A DNA stretch of 64,000 bases from Pseudomonadota bacterium (GCA_023436885.1 JAEZHI010000004.1:310001-374000); one strand, 5' to 3'. Shown: positions 17,100-26,854, counted from the stretch's first letter. Notes: generated by a model not told the origin, from the sequence alone. Program-made: numbers and translations.

Positions 17100-18386
17100 A
17101 TGAGTCTGTATGGCGTCTTGCGCAGCGGCGTTTCTGGAATGAATGCCCAAGGTAGCAAACTTGCTACCACCTCAGACAACATCGCCAATGCCAATACCGT
17201 CGGTTATAAGCGCGCATCGACCGAATTCTCTTCGATGGTGATTGGTAGCGGTCGCTCGGGCGCCTATCAGCCTGCGGGTGTCGACACCCAGACGCGCTAC
17301 GCCATCGGCGAGGCAGGCTCGTATCTTTCGACCACCAGTGGTACCGATCTTGCGGTCACCGGCTCCGGTTTCTTCGTGGTGCAGGATGCCGGCGGCACGC
17401 CCTATCTCACCCGCGCCGGCTCATTCATTCAACAGTCCGATGGCACGTTGAAAAACACCGGCGGCTTTACGTTGCTGGGCTACGATCTTGCCAACGGCAG
17501 CCCTACTCCCTCTGCCAACAGCTTGAATGGCCTGGTCCCGGTCAACGTCAATGCCTTGGGTATGACGGCGTCGCCGACGACGAAGGGCTATATCAGCGCA
17601 ACGCTCAATTCCAATGCGACTGTCACGCCCGCAGCAACATCGCCTGGCAGCAACGTCGCCGGCTCCACCTACACCAACAAGACGTCTCTGACGACCTACG
17701 ACAACCTCGGCAACTCGGTGATGCTGGACGTTTACTTCACCAAGACCGGTGCCAATCAGTGGGAATATGCGGTGTTCGACCGTGCTGGCGCTACTGCCGG
17801 CGGCTTCCCCTACACGGCCACCGGCACGCCGGCAGTCGGCCCAGTCCTCGGTACGGGCACGCTCAACTTCGATCCCGCCAATGGCCAGCTAACGACCTCG
17901 CCCGCCACGTTCAGCATTCCGGTGCCGAACACCGGTTCTTCGCAGTCGATGACGCTCGATCTGTCGGGCATGACTCAGCTCGGGACCAGTGAATTCACCC
18001 CGAAGGGTGACGCAGACGGCAATGCCGCCCAGGCTGTCGACAGCGTCGAGATCAGCGACAAGGGTATCGTCTACGCCATCTTCGGCGACGGTACTCGCAA
18101 GGCCACGTTCCAGATCCCGCTCGCCACCGTGCCAAGTCCGGACAATCTGACACCGGTTGCTGGCAACGCCTATTCCGTCTCGATGGACTCGGGCGACCCC
18201 AGCGTCGGCTTTGCAGGCTCATCGAGCTTTGGCATCATCAAGTCTGGGTCGCTGGAACAGTCCAACGCCGACATGGGCAGCGAGCTGACGGCGATGATCG
18301 AGGCGCAGCGCGGCTACACCGCCAACTCAAAGGTCTTTCAGACCGGCTCCGACCTGCTCGACGTTCTCGTCAACCTGAAGCGCTGA
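17100..18386 (+). CDS. flgE: Flagellar hook protein FlgE
   Basis: 428 aa. The N-terminal rod/hook consensus (SLYGVLRSGVSGMNAQ, then DNIANANTVGYKRAS) and the C-terminal helix ending in GYTANSKVFQTGSDLLDVLVNLKR frame a variable hook domain with GSYLSTTSGTDLAVTGSGFF. It polymerises into the hook outside the outer membrane. AGGAG lies 8 bases before the ATG. It opens the first flagellar block, with flgK 25 bases downstream. Confidence 0.96.
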   Translation: MSLYGVLRSGVSGMNAQGSKLATTSDNIANANTVGYKRASTEFSSMVIGSGRSGAYQPAGVDTQTRYAIGEAGSYLSTTSGTDLAVTGSGFFVVQDAGGTPYLTRAGSFIQQSDGTLKNTGGFTLLGYDLANGSPTPSANSLNGLVPVNVNALGMTASPTTKGYISATLNSNATVTPAATSPGSNVAGSTYTNKTSLTTYDNLGNSVMLDVYFTKTGANQWEYAVFDRAGATAGGFPYTATGTPAVGPVLGTGTLNFDPANGQLTTSPATFSIPVPNTGSSQSMTLDLSGMTQLGTSEFTPKGDADGNAAQAVDSVEISDKGIVYAIFGDGTRKATFQIPLATVPSPDNLTPVAGNAYSVSMDSGDPSVGFAGSSSFGIIKSGSLEQSNADMGSELTAMIEAQRGYTANSKVFQTGSDLLDVLVNLKR

Positions 18387-18411
18387 CTTCCAACCCCAAC
18401 GGATGGCTCCG

Positions 18412-19857
18412 ATGTCCCTCTCGATGGCCCTCAACGTCGCCAAATCCTCGCTGCAGACCTCCGGCGTGCAGACGGCGACGACGTCGCGCAACATCGCCGG
18501 TGGCAACGAGAGCTCCTACTCCCGCAAATCGGCAACGGTGATCACTGGCGCCGGCGGCACCGTTCAGGTCGTGTCGATCCAGCGTGCTACCGACGCGGCT
18601 CTCTACAAGACCATGCTGAAGGCCACCTCTGCTTCGTCCAAGCAGGACGCCTTGCTCGATGGCCTCACCAAGCTTTCCCAGACCATCGGCGATCCCGAGC
18701 TCAACCAGAGCCCTGCCGCCAAGCTTGGCGACCTCAATAACAAGCTGCAGCAGTATGCGGCCAACCCGAGCAACACCATCCTCGCTCAGGCCGTGCAGAG
18801 CTCGGCAAGCTCCTTGGCGAACACGCTGAACGATGCCACGACAACGGTGCAGAGCACCCGCGCGCTCGCCGATGCCGACATGGGAGCCTCGGTCCAGCGC
18901 ATCAACGATCTGCTCGCCAAGATCGACACGCTCAACACAACCATTGTCCACGGCACAGTAACCGGCGCCGATGTGACCGACAGCATGGACAGCCGCGATA
19001 ACCTGATTTCACAGCTCTCCGAGGAGATCGGTGTTTCGGTCGTGGCGCGCGACAACAACGATGTCGCCATTTACACCGACGGCGGCGTAGCACTTTTCGA
19101 AACTCACGCCCGCGAGGTCAGCTTTCAGGCGACCAACCTGTTCAGCGCCTCCACCGTCGGCAACGCAGTCTACGTCGACGGCGTGGCGGTCGTTGGCGGC
19201 TCCTCATCGATGCCGAGCACATCCGGGCGTCTTGCCGGGCTTGCCACGCTGCGCGACGAGGCTTGCGTTACCTATCAGAGCCAGCTCGACGAAGTTGCTC
19301 GCGGCCTGATCGAGACATTTGCCGAAAGTGATCCTTCGGGCACCGGGCCGGATGTTCCGGGTCTCTTTACATGGCCCTCCGGTACCATCCCTCCCTCCGC
19401 GACGATCCAGACCGGTCTGGCAGGACTGATCAAGGCCAACCCGGCGATCGATCCCGCAGCGGGCGGCAACCTCGACCGCATTCGGGACGGCATCACCTAC
19501 GACTACAATACCGGAAACGAAGCCGGCTTTGCCGACCGCCTGAACACTCTCGTCACCAAGCTTGGCGAGGCGCGGGTTTTCGATCCGGATTCCGGCGCCG
19601 ACCCAACGAACACTCTCGCTGACTATGCGACCTCATCGGCGAGCTGGCTCGAGTTCAACCGCCAGCAAGTCGACACGTCGTCGACCTACCAATCGACCAT
19701 GCTGCAACGCGCCTCGGAGGCGTTGTCCAATACCACCGGCGTCAACCTCGATGACGAGCTCTCCAAGCAGCTCGAGATCGAGCGCACTTACTCGGCGTCC
19801 GCCAAGCTGATTTCGGCGGTCGACCAGATGCTTCAGGACCTGCTCAACGCCGTCTGA
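18412..19857 (+). CDS. flgK: Flagellar hook-associated protein 1 FlgK
   Basis: 481 aa from the ATG at 18412 (MSLSMALNVAKSSL). An ATG 9 bases earlier exists, but GGATGG is correctly spaced only for 18412. The N-terminal hook-associated motif has TTSRNIAGGNESSYSRKSA, slightly altered from the usual DNIANANTPGY. The C-terminal coiled coil contains GVNLDDELSKQLEIERTYSASAKLI. It joins hook and filament. It follows flgE and precedes flgL, the usual alphaproteobacterial order. Confidence 0.94.
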   Translation: MSLSMALNVAKSSLQTSGVQTATTSRNIAGGNESSYSRKSATVITGAGGTVQVVSIQRATDAALYKTMLKATSASSKQDALLDGLTKLSQTIGDPELNQSPAAKLGDLNNKLQQYAANPSNTILAQAVQSSASSLANTLNDATTTVQSTRALADADMGASVQRINDLLAKIDTLNTTIVHGTVTGADVTDSMDSRDNLISQLSEEIGVSVVARDNNDVAIYTDGGVALFETHAREVSFQATNLFSASTVGNAVYVDGVAVVGGSSSMPSTSGRLAGLATLRDEACVTYQSQLDEVARGLIETFAESDPSGTGPDVPGLFTWPSGTIPPSATIQTGLAGLIKANPAIDPAAGGNLDRIRDGITYDYNTGNEAGFADRLNTLVTKLGEARVFDPDSGADPTNTLADYATSSASWLEFNRQQVDTSSTYQSTMLQRASEALSNTTGVNLDDELSKQLEIERTYSASAKLISAVDQMLQDLLNAV

Positions 19858-19871
19858 GAGAGGAGTGAGAC

Positions 19872-20927
19872 ATGAAGACCACCTACATCTCGACCCAGGC
19901 GGCGTCCACAGCGTCCCGTCTTTCGATCCTCAAGATGCAAACGGAGCTCGCCAAGAATACCAAGGAGCTCAGCTCGGGCCGCTGGGCCGATGTCGGCCTT
20001 GAACTTGGCAACAAGACCGGTCGAACCATTTCGTTGCGCCAGGATTATCAGCGCCTTGATGCGATCAAGGACACCAACGGCCTCGTGGCTTCACGCCTCG
20101 ATACGAGCCAGGCCGCTCTCGATGGCGTCTTGAAAAACGCTCAGGATTTTGCCGCCTCGCTGATTGCCGTTCGTTCCGGCAAGGTTGGCGCCGACGTGAT
20201 TTCCGATGATGCCAAGAATAACCTGCAGTCACTGATCGCCTCGCTCAACACATCGATCAATGGCGAGTATCTGTTCGCTGGCATCAACACCGACGTCCGT
20301 CCCGTGACCGACTATTATTCGACGCCGACCTCGGCCACCAAGACGGCTTTCGACACCGAACTTGCCAATTACTGCACCAGCGTTGGCGCGGCCAGTCCCG
20401 CCGATCTCTCGGCAGCCGACCTTGATACGTTCATCGATACCAACATGGCCAACATGTTCAGCGCCACGAACTGGACGGATCCGTCGACAGGCTGGTCATC
20501 GGCGTCTGACCAGAATGTCAAAAGCCGGATCTCGACGTCCGAACTGATCGAAACCTCGGCCAACGCCAATGAGCCAGCCTTCCGCAAGCTTGCCATGGGA
20601 TACACGCTGGTGAGTGAGCTCGCCAACGCCGGTCTCTCGGAAAAGGCCTACCAGAGCCTCATCGACAAGACGACGCAGATCATCGGCAACGCAACCGTCG
20701 ACCTGACCGTGGTCCAGGCTCGTCTGGGAACGGCGCAGGAGCGGCTCACCAACGCCAATGGCCGCATCGACGCGCAGATGGACATTCTCAATCGCAACAT
20801 CAACGACTTCGAACAGGTCGACCCGATCGAGACGCAGACGAGAATCTCCGCCCTGGAGACGCAACTCGACATGGCCTTCTCTCTGACCAGCCGCGTCCAG
20901 AAGCTAAGCCTGCTCAACTACATCTGA
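19872..20927 (+). CDS. flgL: Flagellar hook-associated protein 3 FlgL
   Basis: 351 aa, flagellin-like. The N-terminal helix region starts MKTTYISTQAASTASRLS and contains ELSSGRWADVGLELG, which corresponds to the flagellin N-domain ISTG motif. The C-terminal helix has QTRISALETQLDMAFSLTSRVQKLSLLNYI. It forms the filament side of the hook-filament junction. GAGAGGAG lies ahead of the ATG. Three open genes (flgE-K-L) lie close together and then flaF follows after 52 bases. Confidence 0.94.
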   Translation: MKTTYISTQAASTASRLSILKMQTELAKNTKELSSGRWADVGLELGNKTGRTISLRQDYQRLDAIKDTNGLVASRLDTSQAALDGVLKNAQDFAASLIAVRSGKVGADVISDDAKNNLQSLIASLNTSINGEYLFAGINTDVRPVTDYYSTPTSATKTAFDTELANYCTSVGAASPADLSAADLDTFIDTNMANMFSATNWTDPSTGWSSASDQNVKSRISTSELIETSANANEPAFRKLAMGYTLVSELANAGLSEKAYQSLIDKTTQIIGNATVDLTVVQARLGTAQERLTNANGRIDAQMDILNRNINDFEQVDPIETQTRISALETQLDMAFSLTSRVQKLSLLNYI

Positions 20928-20979
20928 CCCCTCCCGATCTGCCGGGAAGCTCGCTTCACCTCAACCCGCAGGGTGTTTC

Positions 20980-21327
20980 ATGCATCAGTTTTCCTACGCC
21001 GATATCGTCGGCGACGCCGTCAGTCTTGCGCGCCAGCACGAGGCCGAGGCCATGGACCATGCCGTCGAGCTCCTACAACGGGCCAAGGCCAAGGGTAGCC
21101 GATCGCGTGAGGCGACCGACGCCGTCGTCTACATTCGTCGCCTCTGGAGCTATCTCATCGAAGATCTCGCCAGCCCCGACAACGATCTGCCCGACAGGCT
21201 CCGCGCTGACCTCATTTCGATTGGCCTCTGGATCATCAAGGAAGCCGAGCAAATCCGGCGCAACGAGTCCGAGAACTTTGACGGACTGATCGAGATCAAC
21301 GGCATTATTCGGGCGGGCCTCGCATGA
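20980..21327 (+). CDS. flaF: Flagellar biosynthesis regulator FlaF
   Basis: 115 aa, all-alpha small protein with family features RQHEAEAMDHAVELLQRAK and LWSYLIEDLASPDNDLP. In Caulobacter FlaF is needed for flagellin secretion and works against FlbT. It overlaps flbT by 4 bases, the standard alphaproteobacterial flaF-flbT pair. Confidence 0.94.
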   Translation: MHQFSYADIVGDAVSLARQHEAEAMDHAVELLQRAKAKGSRSREATDAVVYIRRLWSYLIEDLASPDNDLPDRLRADLISIGLWIIKEAEQIRRNESENFDGLIEINGIIRAGLA

Positions 21328-21731
21328 GCAGCCGTTCGATGCATATCGGTCTTCGCGCCCGCGAGCGGCTTTACATCAACGGCGCGGTGATCCGTGTCGA
21401 TCGCAAGGTGTCCATCGAGCTTCTGAACGATGTCAGCTTCCTTCTCGAAGCCCACGTCATGCAGCCCGAAGAGACGAACACGCCACTTCGGCAACTCTAT
21501 TTTGCCGTGCAGATGATCATGATCGACGGGACTGACAATCGCAGCGCACGTTCCGTGGCCGCGGGTCTGATCAGCTCGCTCAATCAGACACTGGTCAATG
21601 CCGAAATCCGTAATGGTCTCAGGGCTGTTGAGGCACAACTCGCCGCTGAGAGACCGTTCGATGCCCTGAAGACCATCCGCTCGCTATTTCCGGTGGAAGC
21701 CGGCGTGCTCGGCGGGCTCATTGCCGCCTGA
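21324..21731 (+). CDS. flbT: Flagellar biosynthesis repressor FlbT
   Basis: 135 aa. Family features: LRARERLYINGAVIRVDRK near the N-terminus, then ELLNDVSFLLEAHVMQPE and TPLRQLYFAVQMIMID. In Caulobacter FlbT binds the flagellin mRNA leader and destabilises it until the hook is complete. It is coupled to flaF by overlap. The single flagellin gene at 44991 has a leader hairpin that could be a target (see findings). Confidence 0.95.
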   Translation: MSSRSMHIGLRARERLYINGAVIRVDRKVSIELLNDVSFLLEAHVMQPEETNTPLRQLYFAVQMIMIDGTDNRSARSVAAGLISSLNQTLVNAEIRNGLRAVEAQLAAERPFDALKTIRSLFPVEAGVLGGLIAA

Positions 21732-21743
21732 CAGGAGGATATC

Positions 21744-22148
21744 ATGCAGGTCAACACCGCAGCCAGCCAGAGCTCGTCTTCTTCGTCGTCCTCGACGAAG
21801 TCGCCGAGTTCGGGAAGCTCTCTCGACTACAACTCCTTCCTCAAGCTCTTCATGGCCCAGATGAAGAACCAGGATCCGACGGAACCGACCAGTTCCACGG
21901 AATATATCGCCCAGTTTGCCACGTTCTCCCAGGTCGAGCAGTCCATGCAGACCAACACCAAGCTTGATGGCATGCTGTCGTCTCTCGCTTTATCCCAGGC
22001 CGACGGCATTATCGGGCGGACGCTCACCTCCGAAGATGGCAGCGTTTCCGGCAAGGTCACTGCCGTACGCATCGTCAACGGTGGCGCGCTTGCCGATCTC
22101 GACAGTGGCAAGTCGGTGGTGCTTGGCCCGGGCGTGGTCGTTACCTGA
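21744..22148 (+). CDS. flgD: Flagellar hook capping protein FlgD
   Basis: 134 aa, the short form usual in rhizobia. A Ser-rich start (SSSSSSSTKSPSS) is followed by the FlgD core LDYNSFLKLFMAQMKNQDPT and STEYIAQFATFSQVEQSM. The C-terminus keeps only a small beta-rich part (GRTLTSEDGSVSGKVTAV) and lacks the long FN3/Tudor-like region of E. coli FlgD (231 aa). It caps the growing hook. A clear AGGAGG precedes the ATG, and its stop overlaps the fliQ start. Confidence 0.94.
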   Translation: MQVNTAASQSSSSSSSSTKSPSSGSSLDYNSFLKLFMAQMKNQDPTEPTSSTEYIAQFATFSQVEQSMQTNTKLDGMLSSLALSQADGIIGRTLTSEDGSVSGKVTAVRIVNGGALADLDSGKSVVLGPGVVVT

Positions 22149-22414
22149 TGAACGAGTTCGACGCCCTCGATCTGGTTCGCGACGCGATCTGGACCATCAT
22201 CATAGGCTCGGGGCCGGCCGTTCTCGCGGCCATGACGGTTGGCGTGGTCATCGCGCTTTTGCAGGCGCTGACCCAGGTCCAGGAGATCACGCTGACGTTC
22301 ATTCCGAAGATCGTCGCCATCCTCCTGACTATCGTTGCCACAGGTCCGTTCATCGGCGCTCAGATCTATGCCTTCACGGAAATCGTCTACGGCCGTATCG
22401 AAAGCGGCTTCTAG
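22148..22414 (+). CDS. fliQ: Flagellar export gate protein FliQ
   Basis: 88 aa with two membrane helices (about 16-40 and 53-77) and the family stretch LLQALTQVQEITLTFIPKI. It is part of the FliPQR export gate. It starts in the last base of flgD. fliP is separate, about 20 kb away, and fliR follows flhA. Confidence 0.95.
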   Translation: MNEFDALDLVRDAIWTIIIGSGPAVLAAMTVGVVIALLQALTQVQEITLTFIPKIVAILLTIVATGPFIGAQIYAFTEIVYGRIESGF

Positions 22415-22489
22415 CTGAGAGCCGGGGCGAAAGCTCCACTCAAGTTACCTGGACTATTTGAGAGCGGACCGAATTCAGGAGCGCACCGC

Positions 22490-24583
22490 ATGTCGAACCT
22501 CAGCCTGTCGCCCCCCGCCGGCACCAAGAGTGCTACAGGCTCGCGCGACATAGGCTTTGCCATCGGCATCGTCGCCATTCTGGCCGTCCTGTTCCTGCCG
22601 ATCCCACCGCTGCTGATCGACACGGGGCTGGCCTTTTCGATTGCCCTGTCGGTTTTGATCCTGATGGTCGCCCTCTGGATCCAGAGGCCGCTCGATTTCT
22701 CCTCATTCCCGACCGTTCTGCTGATCGCCACCCTATTGCGCCTCGCGCTCAATGTGGCGACCACGCGACAGATTCTCTCCGGCGGTCATGCAGGCGACGG
22801 TGCGGCCGGTCATATCATTCAGGGCTTCTCGCGCCTGGTGATGAGCGGCGACTTCGTCATTGGTCTGGTGATCTTCGCGATCCTGATCATCGTCAACTTC
22901 GTCGTGATCACCAAGGGCGCCACCCGCATCGCGGAAGTCGGGGCACGCTTCACATTGGACGCCATCCCCGGCAAGCAGATGGCGATCGACGCCGACCTTT
23001 CCGCCGGCCTGATCACCGACAAGGAAGCCCAGCAGCGGCGGCGCGAACTCGAAGAGGAAAGCACCTTCTTCGGTTCGATGGACGGCGCATCCAAGTTCGT
23101 GCGTGGCGACGCCATCGCCGGCATCATCATCACCGCCGTCAATGTCTTTGGCGGCATCGTCATCGGCACTACGCGTCACGGTCTGCCACTCTCGGAAGCG
23201 GCCGATGCCTTCGTCAAACTGGCGGTCGGTGACGGCCTTGTTACTCAGATTCCAGCTCTGATCGTTTCGCTGGCGGCCGGCCTGCTGGTTTCCAAGGGCG
23301 GTACGCGCGGCTCGGCCGAGCAAGCCGTCATGGGACAGCTTGGCGGATATCCACGTGCGCTTCTTGTTGCCGCGTGTCTTCTGGCCGGCCTGTCGCTAGT
23401 CCCCGGCCTACCTCTCCTGCCCTTTCTTATTCCGGCCGCCTTTATGGGCTTTGTGGCTAGAGCCATCCCCAAGCGTCGCGCCGAGCGTGCCGCTGCCGAG
23501 GCTGCCGAGAAGACCAGGGTTGAGCAAGCGGCGAAGTCCGAAACCAAGGACTCGGTGAAGGAGCAGCTCCGCACCAACGAGATCGAACTTTGCCTCGGCA
23601 AGCAGATCGCCGCCCGTATGATGAACAATCATGGAGAACTGGCGCACCGGGTCGGCAAGATGCGTCGCAAGTTTGCCCAGCAGTATGGGTTCGTCGTCCC
23701 CGACATCAAGCTCGGCGACAGCCTTGCGATGCCGCAGAAGGAATACCGCATCAAGATCCATGGCACGGTCATCGCCGCCCAGGAACTGCGGCTGGGCGAG
23801 GTCATGGTCATCACCGGCGATGCCGCCGGCCCCGACGTTCCCGGTGATGAGACGCGTGAACCTGCCTTTGGCATGAAGGCGGTCTGGGTGTCGCAGGACT
23901 ATGTGAACGAGGTAACGCGTGAAGGCTACTCGCCGATCGACAGCATGTCGGTGATGCTGACCCACTTGTCGGAGGTACTGCGCAACAATCTGCCGCAGCT
24001 CCTTTCCTACAAGGACATGCGCATCCTGATCGACCGGCTCGATCCTGAATACAAGCGCCTCGTCGACGACATCTGCCCCTCGCAGATCTCGTTCTCCGGA
24101 CTTCAGGCCGTGTTGAAACTGCTGCTGGCCGAGCGCGTGTCGATCCGCAACCTCCATCTCATCCTTGAGGCCGTGGCGGAAATCGCTCCGCATGTCCGCC
24201 GCGCCGAACAGATCGCCGAACATGTCCGCATGCGCATCGCCCAGCAGATCTGCGGCGATCTTGCTGACGGCGGCACGCTCAAGGTGCTGCGCCTCGGCAA
24301 TCGTTGGGACCTGACCTTCCATCAGGGACTGAAGCGCGACGGCAAGGGCGATGTGATCGAGTTTGACATCGATCCACGTTTGGTCGAGCAGTTTGGCACC
24401 GAGGTGTCCGAGGCGGTCCGCAGCCGCCTGTCGCAGGGGCATAGCTTCGCGGTCGTCACGGCCCCCGAGGCGCGACCCTACGTTCGCCTCATCGTCGAGC
24501 GCCTGTTCCCGTCGTTGCCGGTCCTCAGCCACGTCGAAATCGCCCGTGGCGTCGAAGTGGAGGCCCTCGGTACCATCTCATGA
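22490..24583 (+). CDS. flhA: Flagellar export pore protein FlhA
   Basis: 697 aa, normal length. The N-terminal half has about eight membrane helices and the conserved cytoplasmic FHIPEP loop (GARFTLDAIPGKQMAIDADL, about 150-169). The C-terminal cytoplasmic domain includes RDAEIELCLG-type text here as TNEIELCLGKQIA, and ends in LSHVEIARGVEVEALG. It forms the nonameric export ring that receives chaperone-substrate complexes. AGGAGC precedes the ATG, and the gene overlaps fliR by 4 bases. Confidence 0.97.
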   Translation: MSNLSLSPPAGTKSATGSRDIGFAIGIVAILAVLFLPIPPLLIDTGLAFSIALSVLILMVALWIQRPLDFSSFPTVLLIATLLRLALNVATTRQILSGGHAGDGAAGHIIQGFSRLVMSGDFVIGLVIFAILIIVNFVVITKGATRIAEVGARFTLDAIPGKQMAIDADLSAGLITDKEAQQRRRELEEESTFFGSMDGASKFVRGDAIAGIIITAVNVFGGIVIGTTRHGLPLSEAADAFVKLAVGDGLVTQIPALIVSLAAGLLVSKGGTRGSAEQAVMGQLGGYPRALLVAACLLAGLSLVPGLPLLPFLIPAAFMGFVARAIPKRRAERAAAEAAEKTRVEQAAKSETKDSVKEQLRTNEIELCLGKQIAARMMNNHGELAHRVGKMRRKFAQQYGFVVPDIKLGDSLAMPQKEYRIKIHGTVIAAQELRLGEVMVITGDAAGPDVPGDETREPAFGMKAVWVSQDYVNEVTREGYSPIDSMSVMLTHLSEVLRNNLPQLLSYKDMRILIDRLDPEYKRLVDDICPSQISFSGLQAVLKLLLAERVSIRNLHLILEAVAEIAPHVRRAEQIAEHVRMRIAQQICGDLADGGTLKVLRLGNRWDLTFHQGLKRDGKGDVIEFDIDPRLVEQFGTEVSEAVRSRLSQGHSFAVVTAPEARPYVRLIVERLFPSLPVLSHVEIARGVEVEALGTIS

Positions 24584-25332
24584 TCGGCATCGGTTCGACG
24601 ACGGTACTCGCCACCTGCCTCCTGTTCTGCCGCATCGGCGGCGCCCTGATGCTGATGGTCGGCATATCGAGCGCCCGCGTACCGATGCAGGTACGGCTGT
24701 TTCTCGCCTTCGGACTGACGCTTGCCGTCGCTCCCATGCTGATCGACAAGGCGACGGCCGCCATCGCCGATGACACGCCCATAAACCTGCTGCGTCTCAT
24801 CGCGGCCGAGACCTTCACCGGCCTCTTCATCGGATTCCTGGGGCGGTTGTTCTTTCTGGCGCTGCAAATGATGTCGCACGCCATGGCGATGACGGTGGGC
24901 TTCTCGATGCCCGACACGGCAATTGAGGATCAGGAAGCGTTACCGGCCATGACGGCATTGGTCATGTTGACAGCTACGCTGATGTTCTTCCTGACAGATC
25001 AGCACGCCAAGGTTCTGGAAGCTGTCATTTCGTCCTACCAAGTGCTGCCGGTCGCCGGCGCCTTCGACCCGCAGGGCAGCCTCATCGAGGTGACCGATAC
25101 GCTTTCAGCGGCCTTTTGGTTGGCGCTGCGGCTTGCAAGCCCGTTCATCGTCTATGGCCTGGTGGTGAACTTCACCCTAGGCCTCGTCAACAAGATGACG
25201 CCGTCCATTCCGGTCTACTTCATCTCGATGCCATTCGTGCTGTTCGGCGGCTTGATGTTGTTCTACTTCACTGCCGTGGAGTTCCAGCAGCTGTTTGTCC
25301 TCGGCTTTTCCGACTGGCTGGCCTCGCAATGA
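24580..25332 (+). CDS. fliR: Flagellar export gate protein FliR
   Basis: 250 aa with six membrane helices and the family stretches FCRIGGALMLM near the N-terminus and NKMTPSIPVYFISMPF near the C-terminus. It is part of the FliPQR gate. It overlaps flhA upstream and the following small gene downstream by ATGA junctions, so translation is probably coupled through all three. Confidence 0.96.
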   Translation: MIGIGSTTVLATCLLFCRIGGALMLMVGISSARVPMQVRLFLAFGLTLAVAPMLIDKATAAIADDTPINLLRLIAAETFTGLFIGFLGRLFFLALQMMSHAMAMTVGFSMPDTAIEDQEALPAMTALVMLTATLMFFLTDQHAKVLEAVISSYQVLPVAGAFDPQGSLIEVTDTLSAAFWLALRLASPFIVYGLVVNFTLGLVNKMTPSIPVYFISMPFVLFGGLMLFYFTAVEFQQLFVLGFSDWLASQ

Positions 25333-25742
25333 CCGCGCCCGATACAAAGCGGCTCCATGCGATGCGTCGCATTGCCGATCTCCGCCGGCAGCTCAAGCAA
25401 GTCGAAGAGCTGCGTCTTGCCCGCGTCATGCGTGAAGAGGCCGACATCGACGAAAAGTGCGCTGCCCTGATCGCTACCCTCAACGATGACACGCCATTGC
25501 ACGGTCTTTTTGCCGGGCACATGGCGACCCGGTTGCGACGCCTGACCGAGCGCAAGACGCTGCTCGAACCGCTCAAGGCACAGCAGGTCGCGGCGGTCAT
25601 GACGGAGGCGCGTCATACGCGCTTCGCAGAAACGATCATCGGTCGGCTGGAGTCGGACATTGCGGCGGACGAGGAGAAGCAGCAGCTGGAGAGCCTGATC
25701 GAGGGCGCGCTCGCACGTCGCCGTCACGCCAGCCTCGCTTAA
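25329..25742 (+). CDS. Coiled-coil flagellar protein, FliJ-like candidate
   Basis: 137 aa, starting at the ATG that overlaps the fliR stop. A highly charged, almost entirely helical protein: RRIADLRRQLKQVEELRLAR at the N-terminus, then ERKTLLEPLKAQQVAAVM and a C-terminal EEKQQLESLIEGALARRR. Length and coiled-coil character match FliJ (about 147 aa), the cytoplasmic stalk that links FliI to FlhA, and no other FliJ candidate is in the cluster. Sequence similarity to known FliJ is not evident by eye, so the name is an inference from size, composition and position. Confidence 0.65.
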   Translation: MTAPDTKRLHAMRRIADLRRQLKQVEELRLARVMREEADIDEKCAALIATLNDDTPLHGLFAGHMATRLRRLTERKTLLEPLKAQQVAAVMTEARHTRFAETIIGRLESDIAADEEKQQLESLIEGALARRRHASLA

Positions 25743-25786
25743 GCTCGGCCAGCTAATCTGTTTCACAACGTTTCCGGAGGACGCCG

Positions 25787-26368
25787 ATGGCCATCTCTCC
25801 CCCGTCTGACATTATTCTCGACGTCGCTCGCGCCGCCGATCCCGAAAAGCTCAAAGTGGCGACGGCCAAGCTCGACCGTCTGGCTGGGACTGCGGGCACT
25901 GCTTTTGCCAGCCTGATGCCGGCTGTGTCGGAGGCCGGCGACGCCCTCAACGCGCTCGCAAATTCCGGGCCGGTCCCCGATTTGGCACCCTCCGCTCCCT
26001 TCGATCTTCATCGCGCACGTTTGCGCCTTCAGAACGAGACTGCGACGGCCAATCGTCTCGACGCAACAGCTGCGACGGCAGGCGACCACCGGTCCAAGGC
26101 ACTCGAAGGCTTTGAGGCCATGGTGCTCAGCACCTTCATCGGCTCCATGCTCCCGCAGGGGGCCGAGGATGTCTACGGTTCCGGTACTGCCGGAGACGTC
26201 TGGAAATCGATGCTATCCGACCAACTCGGAAAGCAGATGGCCAAGGCTGGCGGTATCGGCATCGCCGACCACCTGATGGCTGGACATATCCCCAAACTCG
26301 ACGCTGGCACCGCAGCCCCGTCGCCGCTGCGCCTCGCGGCGCTCCTCTCAACCGTCCCACGTATCTGA
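25787..26368 (+). CDS. flgJ: Rod-binding protein FlgJ (scaffolding domain only)
   Basis: 193 aa. The Rod-binding domain is at about 103-165: KALEGFEAMVLSTFIGSML, then AGDVWKSMLSDQLGKQMAKAGGIG. The muramidase half found in E. coli FlgJ is missing, as in other alphaproteobacteria. The separate transglycosylase at 52195 could supply that function. GGAGG lies 8 bases ahead of the ATG. It is a periplasmic rod-assembly scaffold. Confidence 0.85.
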   Translation: MAISPPSDIILDVARAADPEKLKVATAKLDRLAGTAGTAFASLMPAVSEAGDALNALANSGPVPDLAPSAPFDLHRARLRLQNETATANRLDATAATAGDHRSKALEGFEAMVLSTFIGSMLPQGAEDVYGSGTAGDVWKSMLSDQLGKQMAKAGGIGIADHLMAGHIPKLDAGTAAPSPLRLAALLSTVPRI

Positions 26369-26395
26369 CGTCCGACGTTATTTCGGAGTTTCCCG

Positions 26396-26854
26396 ATGGA
26401 CGAACCGCTTTCCGTCGCCGCCCAGACATCAGAAGTCACCACGCAGGTGGCTCTTCCTACCTCCCTCGACATCTGGTGCGATCCGGACGGAAACACTCCG
26501 ATCGAGGTCCAGGCGCTCCTCAAAGCCATCGCTCGCCTCGAGCAAGTCGTCGATCAGGAGACGCAATCCCTTCGAGCCGGCGAAACACCCGCTTTCGAAG
26601 ACCTCAACTATCGCAAGAGTCACGGCCTCCTTGAGTTGACCCGCGCCATGCGCTTGGTTGATCCCCTCAGCATTGGCGAAAATCTCCGGGAGCGCCTTGA
26701 GAGCTTCCGCGATCAGTTGGAGCGCAACCGCACGCTGCTTAAAACCCACCTCGACGCCACGCGTGAGATCTCCACCATTCTCACGGCCGCCATCCGCGAT
26801 GCGGAGTCAGACGGTACCTACGCTCCGCCGCGTTCGTGGACGTTGCCGCAATGA
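26396..26854 (+). CDS. FlgN-like flagellar export chaperone candidate
   Basis: 152 aa, soluble and mostly helical. It contains LKAIARLEQVVDQETQSLRAGE, a heptad-rich stretch, and a central YRKSHGLLELTRAMRL that resembles the FlgN-type motif in which a lysine-rich segment follows the early helix. FlgN is the chaperone of FlgK and FlgL, both encoded upstream in this block. GGAG precedes the ATG and its stop overlaps the next start. The assignment is by shape and position. Confidence 0.6.
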   Translation: MDEPLSVAAQTSEVTTQVALPTSLDIWCDPDGNTPIEVQALLKAIARLEQVVDQETQSLRAGETPAFEDLNYRKSHGLLELTRAMRLVDPLSIGENLRERLESFRDQLERNRTLLKTHLDATREISTILTAAIRDAESDGTYAPPRSWTLPQ